Shown: in pieces, positions 1-12,750 of the stretch | How positions within the stretch are numbered: position 1 is the stretch's first letter | Layout: each line of letters begins with the position of its first letter | NCBI RefSeq assembly: GCF_000411975.1 | Contig: NZ_ASXG01000195.1 | Coordinates: 18,267 to 82,266 of the forward strand | Direction of reading: 5' to 3' | Source: Amycolatopsis orientalis DSM 43388 | GTDB taxonomy: Bacteria > Actinomycetota > Actinomycetes > Mycobacteriales > Pseudonocardiaceae | DNA: 64,000 bases | Made by a program: the position numbers and the translations under genes | The notes under the pieces: model-generated | Databases searched by the model: none | What the model saw: only the letters and a program-made list of their open reading frames with translations | Told to the model about the DNA's origin: nothing

Positions 1-679
1 CGCCGCGCCTGCCGAGCAGCACCGCGCCCGCGATGCCGGAGCCGAACGAGACCACCGACACCTCGAGATGCCCCTCGAACGGCTCGGCGACCGCCGCCGG
101 AAGCGCCGCCACCTCGGTCGCGGGCACCGCACGGACCTCCGGCCGCGCGAGGTCGGTGACCGCGTCGGACACCACCGGCGCGAGCTGGGGCGGAACCCGC
201 CGGATCCGGCCGTGGCCCGCCGCGCCGTGCTCGGTGCAGCTCCACCACTCCCAGCGGCCGCGGGTCGTCGGCAGCAGCACGAAGGCGCAATCGCCCAAAG
301 CGGACGCCGCCAGCTCGGCGATCACCCGCGCCGTCCCGTGCCGTCCGCGCGCGAGCGCCAGTTTCGGACCGGCCTCGGCGAGGAACTCTTCCGGACGGCG
401 GCGGCCGTCGTCGACCACGGTCCACGCCCGCCAGCCGCCGGGCAGCGCGCGGACCTTGGCCGGCCGGTGGCCGACTTTGCCGGTGGTCTCGGTCACGCTG
501 ACGAGCTCGGCCGGGCCGAGCCGCTGCGCCGCCGCATTGGCCCAGCGCAGGGCGCCTTCCGGGTCCTGCAGGAACACCGGTTCCCGGACGTCGTCGAGCA
601 CCGAGCGCCAGAACCCGGCGTGGCCGGGCAGCTCGGCGCCGGGTGGCAGGGCCGACGCCGGAGCGGGCCGTGACACCAT
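1..679 (-). CDS. PAS-domain protein, 5' part only (runs off the window)
   Basis: Reading the minus strand from the ATG at 679-677 gives an open frame of about 226 codons with no stop before the window edge. An AGGAGG ribosome site lies 7 nt upstream of this ATG. Residues about 18-60 read like a PAS fold (FWRSVLDDVREPVFLQDPEG, then a W-A-N-A-A motif). The later part looks GAF- or PAS-like but is cut off. Such N-termini often belong to SpoIIE-type phosphatases or sensor kinases in actinomycetes; the output domain is not visible, so the function is open. It diverges from the large histidine kinase at 835, so the two may share a control region. Confidence 0.6.
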   Translation of the reverse strand, partial: MVSRPAPASALPPGAELPGHAGFWRSVLDDVREPVFLQDPEGALRWANAAAQRLGPAELVSVTETTGKVGHRPAKVRALPGGWRAWTVVDDGRRRPEEFLAEAGPKLALARGRHGTARVIAELAASALGDCAFVLLPTTRGRWEWWSCTEHGAAGHGRIRRVPPQLAPVVSDAVTDLARPEVRAVPATEVAALPAAVAEPFEGHLEVSVVSFGSGIAGAVLLGRRG

Positions 680-834
680 GCACGAACCTCCTGCCTCCGG
701 GTCGACCTGACGGTCCTGGTCCTTCCAGGTTGGCACAGCGTGCGCGGGCGGACTGGGTCGAAGTGTAGGGCGAACCGTGGCAGGCTGGGTCGACGACCAT
801 GGCTGGCACACGCGTGGTGGGAAGGTCGGCAGAG

Positions 835-5571
<4,737 letters not shown>

Positions 5572-5696
5572 GGCTCTACCATTGAGCTACACCCGCAGCG
5601 CCCTCGGTGACCCGGGAGCGAAGCTAGCTTAGCGTGCCCGCTAGGGTGGGTCGTACACCCCCCGGGTACACCGGCTTCCGGGGCCGTCGGGGGTGC

Positions 5697-5773
5697 CGGG
5701 ATGTGGCGCAGCTTGGTAGCGCATCCGCTTTGGGAGCGGAGGGTCGCAGGTTCAAATCCTGTCATCCCGACCA
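5697..5773 (+). tRNA. tRNA-Pro (anticodon TGG)
   Basis: Acceptor CGGGATG (5697-5703) pairs with CATCCCG (5763-5769); anticodon loop TTTGGGA carries TGG; the T loop is GTTCAAATC; discriminator A5770 is followed by an encoded CCA. It is transcribed away from the tRNA-Gly gene, 100 bp distant. tRNA-Pro genes are common integration sites, and the 450 bp downstream hold only a gene remnant. Confidence 0.95.
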
Positions 5774-5795
5774 CATAGAACACATCTACACCTGC

Positions 5796-5840
5796 GACCA
5801 TCCGCGCACGAGTACCCCTCGCGTCCGGGTGGTCGTTTTG
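5796..5840 (+). terminator. Probable terminator of tRNA-Pro
   Basis: GACCATCCG (5796-5804) pairs with CGGGTGGTC (5826-5834) with one G-U pair, with a possible inner CGAG/CTCG stem, and is followed by GTTTTG. It lies 23 nt past the tRNA 3' end. Confidence 0.5.
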
Positions 5841-5902
5841 CGTTAGCGCGTGTCCGTCGGCCGCAGCAGCGTGCAGCACCGAACTCGGCAGCAGACGAGA
5901 CA

Positions 5903-6130
5903 TCACTTCACCCTCACCGTCCACTGGAGAGCTTCTATCTCCCCGGCGGGATGGGCAGGAGCCTCCTCCGGCAGCGCGTCACGCGCCTCTAATAGCGCCC
6001 GAAACGGCTCGGTGGCTTCAGCCCGTTCAACACTGCCGTCCTCCCCGCCGAATGTGGTTCGGTGCCGGAGCGCAGGCCGCCCGGCAGTTGGTTGCAGCGG
6101 TGAGCGCCGCCGCAGGAGCGGTTGCCACAT
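5903..6130 (-). pseudogene. Possible gene remnant downstream of tRNA-Pro
   Basis: A 75-codon minus-strand frame ends in protein-like sequence (acidic, e.g. EPFRALLEARDALPEEAP then an I-E-A-L-Q-W-T-V-R-V-K tail), but its N-terminal third is Arg/Pro-rich and not convincing. No family is recognised. It may be the 3' end of a lost gene. The rest of 5841-6227 shows nothing else that I can support. The position next to a tRNA suggests past insertion and deletion, but no duplicated tRNA end is visible. Confidence 0.25.
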
Positions 6131-6227
6131 CGCGGTTGGTCGCTTTGGCAGTTTCGATCTCTTTCGGTGCCGACCTACCCGCTGTCCACCGTTGACTGGT
6201 GATCATGCATGACGGGGGGGATTCGTG

Positions 6228-7466
6228 TCAGCCTCCAGCGACGAGGCCGCGCCGGTGCGTTTCTCCCGACGCCGACGGTATGTCCGCCGTGGCGAAGTCG
6301 CCGCCGGCACGCCTGTTCGGGCGGCGTAGGTCAGGAAGCACGAGTGCGCCGGCGGCGAGTCCGATGGCGGTGCAGGCTGGCCAGACTGCCGCTGGTGCCC
6401 AGGCGTAGAGGGCGGTGCCGAAGGCGGGCGCGATCAGTAGCGCGGTTCCGTAGGCGAGGCTCCGGAGCCCGGCGTAGCGGCCGAGTTGGTTTGGCGGGGC
6501 TAGGTCGGTCAGGTAGGCGGCGGCTACCGGCCATTGAACGAGTTCGCCGAATGTCCACACGGTGACCGCGAGCACCAGTGTGGGCAACGCGCCGCCGAGG
6601 CCGACCAGCCCCATGCCGAGTCCGATGGAGACGCAGGTGACCGTGATGACCGCGGCCGGATCCCAGTGCCGGGTTCGGTTGCTCAGCGGCAGTTGCAGAG
6701 CGACCGTGAGCACGGCGGCCCACGAGAGCAGCCCGCCGTAGGTGGCGGTGTTGTGGCCGTGCCCGGTTACCCACACCGCGAATGCGCCCTCCGACTGGAA
6801 CAGCACGACGTTGATCAGCAGCGTGCTCAGCAGCAACCGGACGGCGGGCCCGCGCCGGGCGGGATCGGGCGGCGCGAGCGCCGGATCTGCGCCGTAGGGC
6901 GGGCGGCTCCGGGCGGGCAGCAGCACGAGCGCCAGCACGCCCCAGGCCGCCGACGTGGCCGCGTCGACGGCGAACAGCCAGCCGAACCCCTGCTCGGCAA
7001 GGATCCCGGCGACCGCCGGACCGGCGGCCATGCCGAGGTTGACCCCGAGCTGGTACACCCCGAACGCGGTCACCCGCTGGTCGGGCCGCACAGCATCGGC
7101 CAGCAGCGCGCTGGTCGCCGGCCGGTACAACTCGCTTGCCAAGCCGGTGAGCGCGGCGAGCGCGACGATCGCCGGCAACGGTCGAGCGGCCTGCAGGCAC
7201 AGCATCGCCGCAGCAGAGGCGAACATCGACAGCGCGGTCGTGACGCGGCCGCCTATCCGGTCGGTCAGCTCTCCGCCCAGCGGTCCAGCAGCCATCTTCC
7301 CGGCCGCGTACGCGCTGGCCGCCAGCCCGGCCGCGGGGATCGAGTACCCCAGGTGGCGCACCCACAGCACCAGGAATACCAGCACGAATCCGCCGAACCG
7401 GTTGACCAGCGAGCCGCCGGCCAGCACCCACACCGCACGCGGAATCGTGCGCATCGAACGGAACAT
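6228..7466 (-). CDS. MFS transporter, probable drug or metabolite exporter
   Basis: 412 residues with about 12 hydrophobic segments. The MFS signature between segments 2 and 3 is present (GGELTDRIGGRVTTALSM), as is a proline/glycine-rich segment 5 motif (GVNLGMAAGPAVAG). The length fits the 12-TM DHA1 type, which moves small molecules by proton antiport across the plasma membrane. It is divergent from a MarR regulator 67 bp away, the usual arrangement for a repressor-controlled efflux pump. The C-terminal tail (Arg-rich, about 30 residues) is probably cytosolic. The substrate cannot be told from sequence. Confidence 0.85.
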   Translation of the reverse strand: MFRSMRTIPRAVWVLAGGSLVNRFGGFVLVFLVLWVRHLGYSIPAAGLAASAYAAGKMAAGPLGGELTDRIGGRVTTALSMFASAAAMLCLQAARPLPAIVALAALTGLASELYRPATSALLADAVRPDQRVTAFGVYQLGVNLGMAAGPAVAGILAEQGFGWLFAVDAATSAAWGVLALVLLPARSRPPYGADPALAPPDPARRGPAVRLLLSTLLINVVLFQSEGAFAVWVTGHGHNTATYGGLLSWAAVLTVALQLPLSNRTRHWDPAAVITVTCVSIGLGMGLVGLGGALPTLVLAVTVWTFGELVQWPVAAAYLTDLAPPNQLGRYAGLRSLAYGTALLIAPAFGTALYAWAPAAVWPACTAIGLAAGALVLPDLRRPNRRAGGDFATADIPSASGETHRRGLVAGG

Positions 7467-7501
7467 CGATTGACCTCCCCAGATAGATCAGTGTTAATAT
7501 G

Positions 7502-7513
7502 CTCAACGTTGAG
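7502..7513. promoter_or_regulatory. Perfect 12-bp palindrome, candidate MarR operator
   Basis: CTCAACGTTGAG is its own reverse complement and lies in the AT-richer 67-bp gap between the divergent MFS and MarR genes, next to TTAATAT, which could be a -10 element. MarR proteins usually bind such short palindromes. Confidence 0.6.
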
Positions 7514-7533
7514 ACAATAAGCGGGAGTGTCAA

Positions 7534-8040
7534 GTGCCAGAAGCGAAACGGGACGTGGTGGCCGCGATCCTGGACCAGTGGCGGGCCGAGCGGCCGGAGG
7601 TCGACTACGCCGGCGTGGAGGTGTGGGCGAGGATCGCCCGGGTCGGGCAAGTGGCCGATCGGCAGCTGCGTGAACTGCAGGCCCGGCACGGGCTGGAGCC
7701 GTGGGAATACGACGTGCTCGCCGCGCTCCGCCGCGCCGGCAAACCCTACGAACTGACCGCCGGCGAGCTGACGAAGGCGATGCTGGTCGTGTCGGGCACG
7801 ATCACGAACCGAGTGGACCGCATGGCCGCCCGGGGCCTGGTTCAGCGCACGGCCAGCCGGCGCGATCGGCGCTCCACCCTGGTTCGGCTCACCCGTGCCG
7901 GGCTGACCGCCATCGACGAGGCGATGCCGACCTTGGCCGCGGGCGAGCTCGACCTGCTCTCGGGCCTGACTGCTGCCGAGCGCGACCGGTTGGCCCTGCT
8001 CCTGCGCCGGTTGCTCCTGAGCCTCGGCGACCGGGGCTGA
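7534..8040 (+). CDS. MarR-family transcriptional regulator
   Basis: 168 residues from GTG 7534. A winged helix spans about residues 50-125: the recognition-helix region reads TAGELTKAMLVVSGTITNRV and the wing carries the family hallmark D-R-R-S-T-L-V-R-L-T. Flanking helices would form the dimer. It diverges from the MFS exporter and probably represses both genes through the palindrome at 7502-7513, with release by the exporter substrate. A VOC protein and an aldo/keto reductase follow on the same strand and could belong to the same response. Confidence 0.88.
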   Translation: MPEAKRDVVAAILDQWRAERPEVDYAGVEVWARIARVGQVADRQLRELQARHGLEPWEYDVLAALRRAGKPYELTAGELTKAMLVVSGTITNRVDRMAARGLVQRTASRRDRRSTLVRLTRAGLTAIDEAMPTLAAGELDLLSGLTAAERDRLALLLRRLLLSLGDRG

Positions 8041-8135
8041 CAGGTCTCCCGCGTCGCTCCGCGCAGAAGATCTCGCCCCCGCTTGGATCCCAGGATCCAG
8101 TCCCTGCCCATTCCCGCCCGACGGAAGGCAATCCG

Positions 8136-8570
8136 ATGCCCACCCTCACCCCACACCTGGTCGTCCGCGACGTCACCCGCGCCGCGGACTGGTACGCACA
8201 CGCACTCGGCGCGCAGGAGCGCAGCCGCATTCCCTTGCCCGGCGGCAAGGTGCTGACGATCGAGCTCGCGTTCGGAGACTCGACCGTGATGATCGCCGAC
8301 GAGTTCCCGGACCAGGGCATCGTCTCGCCGCTGACGCTCGGCGGCACCTACGGGGCGCTGCAGATCGCGACCGACGACGTCGACGCCCTCTGGAAGACGG
8401 CCCTGGATGCGGGCGCCGAGGTGTTCCACCCGCTGCAGGACGCGTTCTGGGGCGAACGGCACGGGCAGATCATCGACCCGTTCGGCCACCGGTGGGGACT
8501 GGCGCAGCGCCTGCGGGACGTCTCCCCGGAGGAGGTCGCGCTCGAGGCCGCGAAGATGTTCGGCGCCTGA
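8136..8570 (+). CDS. VOC/glyoxalase-like protein
   Basis: 144 residues from ATG 8136, with GGAAGG 8 nt upstream. It shows the paired beta-alpha-beta modules of the vicinal oxygen chelate fold: HLVVRDVTRAADWYAHALGA at the N-terminus and D-P-F-G-H-R-W-G near residue 115. Members bind metals or drugs, or act as dioxygenases and isomerases; this one is of the short PhnB/bleomycin-resistance-like type. It lies 95 bp after the MarR gene and 47 bp before the aldo/keto reductase, so co-transcription is plausible. Exact role unknown. Confidence 0.8.
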   Translation: MPTLTPHLVVRDVTRAADWYAHALGAQERSRIPLPGGKVLTIELAFGDSTVMIADEFPDQGIVSPLTLGGTYGALQIATDDVDALWKTALDAGAEVFHPLQDAFWGERHGQIIDPFGHRWGLAQRLRDVSPEEVALEAAKMFGA

Positions 8571-8617
8571 ACCCATCCGCCCAAAGCACGACGACACGAC
8601 AAGGGAAGAGGACCACC

Positions 8618-9637
8618 ATGCGTTACCGACTGCTGGGCCGGACCGGACTGCGGGTCTCCGAACTGTTCCTGGGCGCGATGACTTTCGGCGAACAGGGCGG
8701 CGTGGGCGCCCCGCCCGACGAGTGCCGCCGGATGCTCGACGCGTATGCCGATGCCGGCGGCAACGTCGTCGACACCGCGATCAACTACCGAGGCGGGCAA
8801 AGCGAAACCATCCTGGGCGAACTGCTCGAGGACCGCCGCGACCGCTTCGTGCTGGCCACGAAATACACCGTGTCCCGCGACGGCGCCGACCCGAACGCCG
8901 CGGGCAACCACCGCAAGAACCTCGCCCGATCGCTGGAGACCAGTTTGCGGCGGCTGCGCACGGACTACATCGACCTGTACTGGGTGCACTTGTGGGACCG
9001 GCACACGCCTGTCGAGGAGACGATGCGCGCACTGGACGACGCCGTGCGCGCCGGGAAGATTCTCTACGTGGGGATCTCCGACGCCCCGGCGTGGGTCGTC
9101 TCCCGCGCCAATACTCTCGCCGACTGGCGCGGCTGGACCCCGTTCGCGGGACTGCAGGCCCCCTACAACCTGCTCAACCGCGACATCGAACGCGAATTGC
9201 TGCCCATGGCCGAGTCGTTCGGCATGAGCGTCGCCGTCTGGGGACCGCTCGCCAGCGGCGTGCTCTCCGGCAAGTTCACCCGGCCCGGCGGACCCGATAC
9301 CGCCACCCGCGTGGCACCAGAGTCGCTCGGCGACCGCGACCACGCCGCGGCACGCGCCGTTCAGCAGGTCGCCGACGAACTTGGGGCCACCGCGTCCCAA
9401 GTAGCGATCGCCTGGACCCGCTCCCGGTCCCGCGCAGTGCACCCGATCATCGGCGCCCGGACCGTCGACCAGCTCAAGGACAACCTCGGCGCCGTCGACG
9501 TCGCCCTGCCCGACGAGGCGGTCGAACGCCTGGCGGCAGCGGTCGACTTCACCGCGGGCTTCCCCACCGACTTCATCGCCGAGACCGGCCCGTGGGTCTT
9601 CGGCGAGGCGTCCGCGCGGGTCGACGGGAGGCCTTGA
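8618..9637 (+). CDS. Aldo/keto reductase
   Basis: 339 residues from ATG 8618 with AAGGGAAGAGG upstream. The catalytic tetrad is complete: Asp52 and Tyr57 (DTAINYRGG), Lys82 (LATKYT) and His124 (YWVHLWD). The C-terminal NADPH-binding part contains I-I-G-A-R-T. It matches the YdhF/AKR11-12-like bacterial group that reduces aldehydes or ketones with NADPH in the cytosol. Its N-terminal segment R-Y-R-x-L-G-R-T-G-L-R-V-S is canonical, which fixes the start. It may help detoxify the compound sensed by the upstream MarR protein; that link is inferred only from position. Confidence 0.9.
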   Translation: MRYRLLGRTGLRVSELFLGAMTFGEQGGVGAPPDECRRMLDAYADAGGNVVDTAINYRGGQSETILGELLEDRRDRFVLATKYTVSRDGADPNAAGNHRKNLARSLETSLRRLRTDYIDLYWVHLWDRHTPVEETMRALDDAVRAGKILYVGISDAPAWVVSRANTLADWRGWTPFAGLQAPYNLLNRDIERELLPMAESFGMSVAVWGPLASGVLSGKFTRPGGPDTATRVAPESLGDRDHAAARAVQQVADELGATASQVAIAWTRSRSRAVHPIIGARTVDQLKDNLGAVDVALPDEAVERLAAAVDFTAGFPTDFIAETGPWVFGEASARVDGRP

Positions 9638-9739
9638 CGACGCGTGTGCGAAATACCTGTCGCGGCCGAACAGCCGTGGCGGGCGGACGTCGGACGTCGG
9701 CCGTGACTCAGCCGTTCTGCTGGGATCGCCCCGGCCAGC

Positions 9740-9817
9740 ATGTCCCACCATGAACGGCCCGACACCATCGTCGTCGGCACCGGAGCGGCGGGACTCGCCG
9801 CTGCCACTGCTGCATGA
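9740..9817 (+). pseudogene. Remnant: N-terminus of an FAD/NAD(P)-binding oxidoreductase
   Basis: ATG 9740 opens a 25-codon frame ending at TGA 9815-9817. The peptide MSHHERPDTIVVGTGAAGLA is a clear Rossmann nucleotide-binding start (hydrophobic strand plus G-x-G-x-x-G), after which the frame stops. No continuation is visible in other frames down to 9937. The rest of the 300-bp gap shows nothing. Most likely the first 75 bp of a flavoprotein gene whose remainder was deleted. Confidence 0.65.
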
Positions 9818-9937
9818 AGAACAATCCGCGGCGACGGTCGCCGCGTACAACATGGTTCTCCGTTTCCTGGTTGGTCTGGAGAGCTGCCCGCGTCGGCCAG
9901 GCCGCCGGTCTCCGTGCGCTCGAAGTGGCCAGCCGGG

Positions 9938-10621
9938 TCAGGAAGTGACCAGCCGGTCAGCGGGCCCACGCGCGGCGTGCATGTCCCAGTGGATACGCGC
10001 GATCTCGTCCGGTTCCATCGGCGACGCGTCCGCCGGAGCGCCCGGGGTGCCCGCGATCCACGCGCCGAGGGCGACATGACCGACGTAAACGCCCTTCTCC
10101 GCCAGCGCGCCGTTGAGGTTGAGGACCCAGTTGTGCAGTGCGGCACCCGCCGCGCCGACCGCGCCGGCCCACGGTGTCGGCACGACCGCGCTCGCTCCCG
10201 TGGTGTACAGGATTGTGCCCGCGCCGGCCGCCACCATCGCTGGGAGCACTGCGTGGGTCGCGGCGATCGCGCCGTAGCAAGAGCCTTCGATCTGGGGCCG
10301 CAGGGTTTCGACGGTCACGTCCAGCACCCCGGTCATCCAGCTGTCGCCGACCCGCACGTACGGCGCGGAGTACTGCAGCACGTCGATTCCGCCGAATCGC
10401 GCCGCGGCACTGTCCAGGGCGGAGGCCAACGCGGGGCGGTCCGTGACATCGGCGGGAAACGCTGCCGCGTTGACGCCTTCAGCCGCCAGTTTTCCGGTGA
10501 GTTCGCCGAGTCGTTCCGGGGAGCGGGCGATGAGGGCGACGTCGAAACCGTGGCTGCCGAAGACCCGGCCGAGCGACAGGCCGAGCCGCGTGCCGGCGGC
10601 GACGAGAGCGATTGCGGGCAT
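9938..10621 (-). CDS. SDR-family protein lacking the catalytic Tyr-Lys pair
   Basis: 227 residues from ATG 10621, with GAGGAG 8 nt upstream. It has the Rossmann pattern of short-chain dehydrogenases: A-A-G-T-R-L-G-L-S-L-G near the start, I-A-R-S-P-E-R-L after strand 2, and A-D-V-T near residue 58. The active-site segment after the Ser-like position (TTGASAVVPTPWAGAVGAAG) has no Y-x-x-x-K. It is therefore either catalytically dead or uses another mechanism. The gene diverges from a LysR regulator 113 bp away and is probably controlled by it. Confidence 0.8.
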   Translation of the reverse strand: MPAIALVAAGTRLGLSLGRVFGSHGFDVALIARSPERLGELTGKLAAEGVNAAAFPADVTDRPALASALDSAAARFGGIDVLQYSAPYVRVGDSWMTGVLDVTVETLRPQIEGSCYGAIAATHAVLPAMVAAGAGTILYTTGASAVVPTPWAGAVGAAGAALHNWVLNLNGALAEKGVYVGHVALGAWIAGTPGAPADASPMEPDEIARIHWDMHAARGPADRLVTS

Positions 10622-10734
10622 AGCGGAAATCTCCTCAGCGCGGTCCGCCGGCTGTCCGGCCGGCTCCTCCACTCCAGCACCGCCGCTCGCGACCTGTCCA
10701 AGGCCGACCGCGCCGCGATCGATAGCCTGGAGTA

Positions 10735-11550
10735 ATGGACCGGTTGGAGACGCGGGAGCTGGCGCATTTCCTCGCGGTGGCCGACGAACTCCACTTCGGC
10801 CGCGCCGCGACCCGGCTGGGCATCACGCAACCCGCGCTGTCGAAGACGATCCGGCAGATGGAACGCCGGTTGGGCGTCGACCTGTTCGCCCGGACCAGCC
10901 GCGCCGTCGCGCTCACCCCGGCCGGCCAGGTGCTCGCCCGCGAAGCACGGGCGGCGCTGGAGGCGGTGACCGCCGCGACCGCGCGGACCCGCCGGGCCGG
11001 CGACCCGCGCTTGGTCCTGGCCATGAAACCCGGCGGCGACGCGGGCTTGCTCCCCGCCGTCCTCGCGGCCTACGAACGCGAACCGGACGTGCTGCCGATC
11101 GAGGTGGCCTTCGGCGGCGACCGCGCCCGGATGCTGCGCGAAGGGCAGGCCGACGCGGCACTCTTGTACGCACCGCCCGACGACGTGCGCGGCCTGGACA
11201 CCGAGACGCTGCTGCGCGAAGCACCGTTCGCCGTGCTGCCCACGTCCCACCCGCTCGCGCGCCGGGCAGGTGTGCGCATGGCCGATCTCGCGGGCGAAAA
11301 CCTGCACAAACATCCCGCCGACGCCAACGCGACCGGCACCATCAGCGAACTGATGCATCTCATCGCCCTTGGCCGCAAGATCGCCGTGCTGCCCCAGTCG
11401 CTGACCACACCGCTGCGCGACGACCTGGCCGTCGTTCCCGTGACCGACCTTCCGCCCAGCAACCTCCTGCTCGCCTGGCCCGCACACAGCACGTCTCCCT
11501 CGGTCGCCGCACTCGCCCGGGCTGTCGCGAACGTCGCGCCCGCACACTGA
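10735..11550 (+). CDS. LysR-family transcriptional regulator
   Basis: 271 residues from ATG 10735. The N-terminal winged helix is typical (ELAHFLAVADELHFGRAATR then L-G-I-T-Q-P-A-L-S-K-T-I-R-Q-M-E). The effector domain follows from about residue 92 but is shorter than the usual 290-310-residue family length, with the region around residues 180-205 condensed. It is divergent from the SDR-like gene, its likely target. No clear T-N11-A palindrome stands out in the gap. Confidence 0.88.
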   Translation: MDRLETRELAHFLAVADELHFGRAATRLGITQPALSKTIRQMERRLGVDLFARTSRAVALTPAGQVLAREARAALEAVTAATARTRRAGDPRLVLAMKPGGDAGLLPAVLAAYEREPDVLPIEVAFGGDRARMLREGQADAALLYAPPDDVRGLDTETLLREAPFAVLPTSHPLARRAGVRMADLAGENLHKHPADANATGTISELMHLIALGRKIAVLPQSLTTPLRDDLAVVPVTDLPPSNLLLAWPAHSTSPSVAALARAVANVAPAH

Positions 11551-11710
11551 GCCCGTGCCGCACCGAATCCGTGGACTGTCCACTGTGGATCGATGACGCG
11601 GGCCCTCGAATAGGGGTTAGCTGAGAAACGCTTCAGCAGATCGCCGCGCGATGAGACGTCGGCTGCGCCGCGAGCTGGCCAACTCGCCCTCGCACCGGCA
11701 GGATCAGCCC

Positions 11711-12331
11711 ATGGGCAACCATCGCCGGGAACCGTGCCTCGGTGTCATCGTCGACCGTTACGTCACGCCCGGCCGCCGATACCTGAAGCTGCGCGGCGGC
11801 AGCTTTCTGGCCGTGACCGACCCCGCCGAACACAGCGCTTTCGCGCGTGCGCTCGCCGCCGACGCGCGGCAGATCACCGACGACGAGCTCCGGGAACTGC
11901 TCGGGTACGAATGGCGGGCACAGCTGACTGCGGCCTGGCTGGCCGGGCTCGACCGGCGCGTCGAGCACCGCGAGCGCATCGGAGAACTGCTGCTGGCGAG
12001 CAAACTGTGTCACGCGGGCCGGGGATTCTGCTTCGCTCTGGCTCGGTTCGGCACCCGGCAGGACGCGCAGTTGCTGGCCGACTATCACGACCGCTATCTG
12101 GCCCGGCCCGACCTGGCCTACGACCAGCACTGGGCGATGGGGACGCTCCTGCACCTGGACGCCCGGCTAGGCACTGAATGCGCCAGCCGGTTCCTCGAGC
12201 CGGACGGGGCGTGGCGGCGATGGGCGGAGGCGACGGCGACGCCGTTCACCGATCCGGGTTTCGTGCGTCCGCTGATCGGCGAGCTGTGTTCCTTCGCCGA
12301 CCACTGCATGCGGTCCGCCGATGAAGGATGA
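11711..12331 (+). CDS. DUF6000-family protein
   Basis: 206 residues from ATG 11711. The sequence PGRRYLKLRGGSFLAV near the start, the central ELRELLGYEWRAQLTAAWLA and the later Y-D-Q-H-W-A-M-G-T-L-L-H-L-D block match what I remember of DUF6000, a family of small soluble actinobacterial proteins without a known role. An in-frame ATG at 11651 would add 20 Arg-rich residues and is less likely. It stands alone between a LysR gene and a region of decayed sequence. Confidence 0.65.
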   Translation: MGNHRREPCLGVIVDRYVTPGRRYLKLRGGSFLAVTDPAEHSAFARALAADARQITDDELRELLGYEWRAQLTAAWLAGLDRRVEHRERIGELLLASKLCHAGRGFCFALARFGTRQDAQLLADYHDRYLARPDLAYDQHWAMGTLLHLDARLGTECASRFLEPDGAWRRWAEATATPFTDPGFVRPLIGELCSFADHCMRSADEG

Positions 12332-12479
12332 TCCAGGCGTTGCTTGGCTTGGTGGTCGTCCCGCGCAGAGCACGGCTGTCCAGGGGAAATCTGCACGAAT
12401 TCCGGCTCTTCTGGATGGGTGACGAGATGCCGAGCCGCGCGTCGCGGACCTCGGCCTCAGCCCGTGCAAGGTGATGAGC

Positions 12480-12718
12480 AGTCCAGGCACCGCGCGTCAC
12501 CAGGTCAGGGCCAGTGTCGTCGACGTGCCAGACCGGCGCCCGCACCGCCTGCGCGTGCACCGCTCCGCGCTCCCCCAACAGACACCGGGGACGCGCAAGT
12601 CGGCATTGGCCGTCGCGCGTCGACGACGCGGGAGCCGGGCAGTGGCGGTCCACGGCTCGGCGTCCAGGATGTCGCGCAGTCCGGAGCGGATTTCGCTGGG
12701 TCGCAGTCGGCTGTCCAC
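12480..12718 (-). pseudogene. Possible decayed gene in two frames
   Basis: In the 419-bp gap after the DUF6000 gene two protein-like pieces lie in order on the minus strand but in different frames: one from 12718 (SRLRPSEIRSGLRDILDAEP) and one from about 12590 (an HAQAVRAPVWHVDDTGPD-like stretch followed by A-W-T-A-H-H-L-A-R-A-E-A-E-V). A frameshift between them would join one reading frame. No family is recognised. 12332-12479 shows nothing. Confidence 0.25.
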
Positions 12719-12750
12719 GACTGGATCACACCGACAGTGCCGCGATCAGA

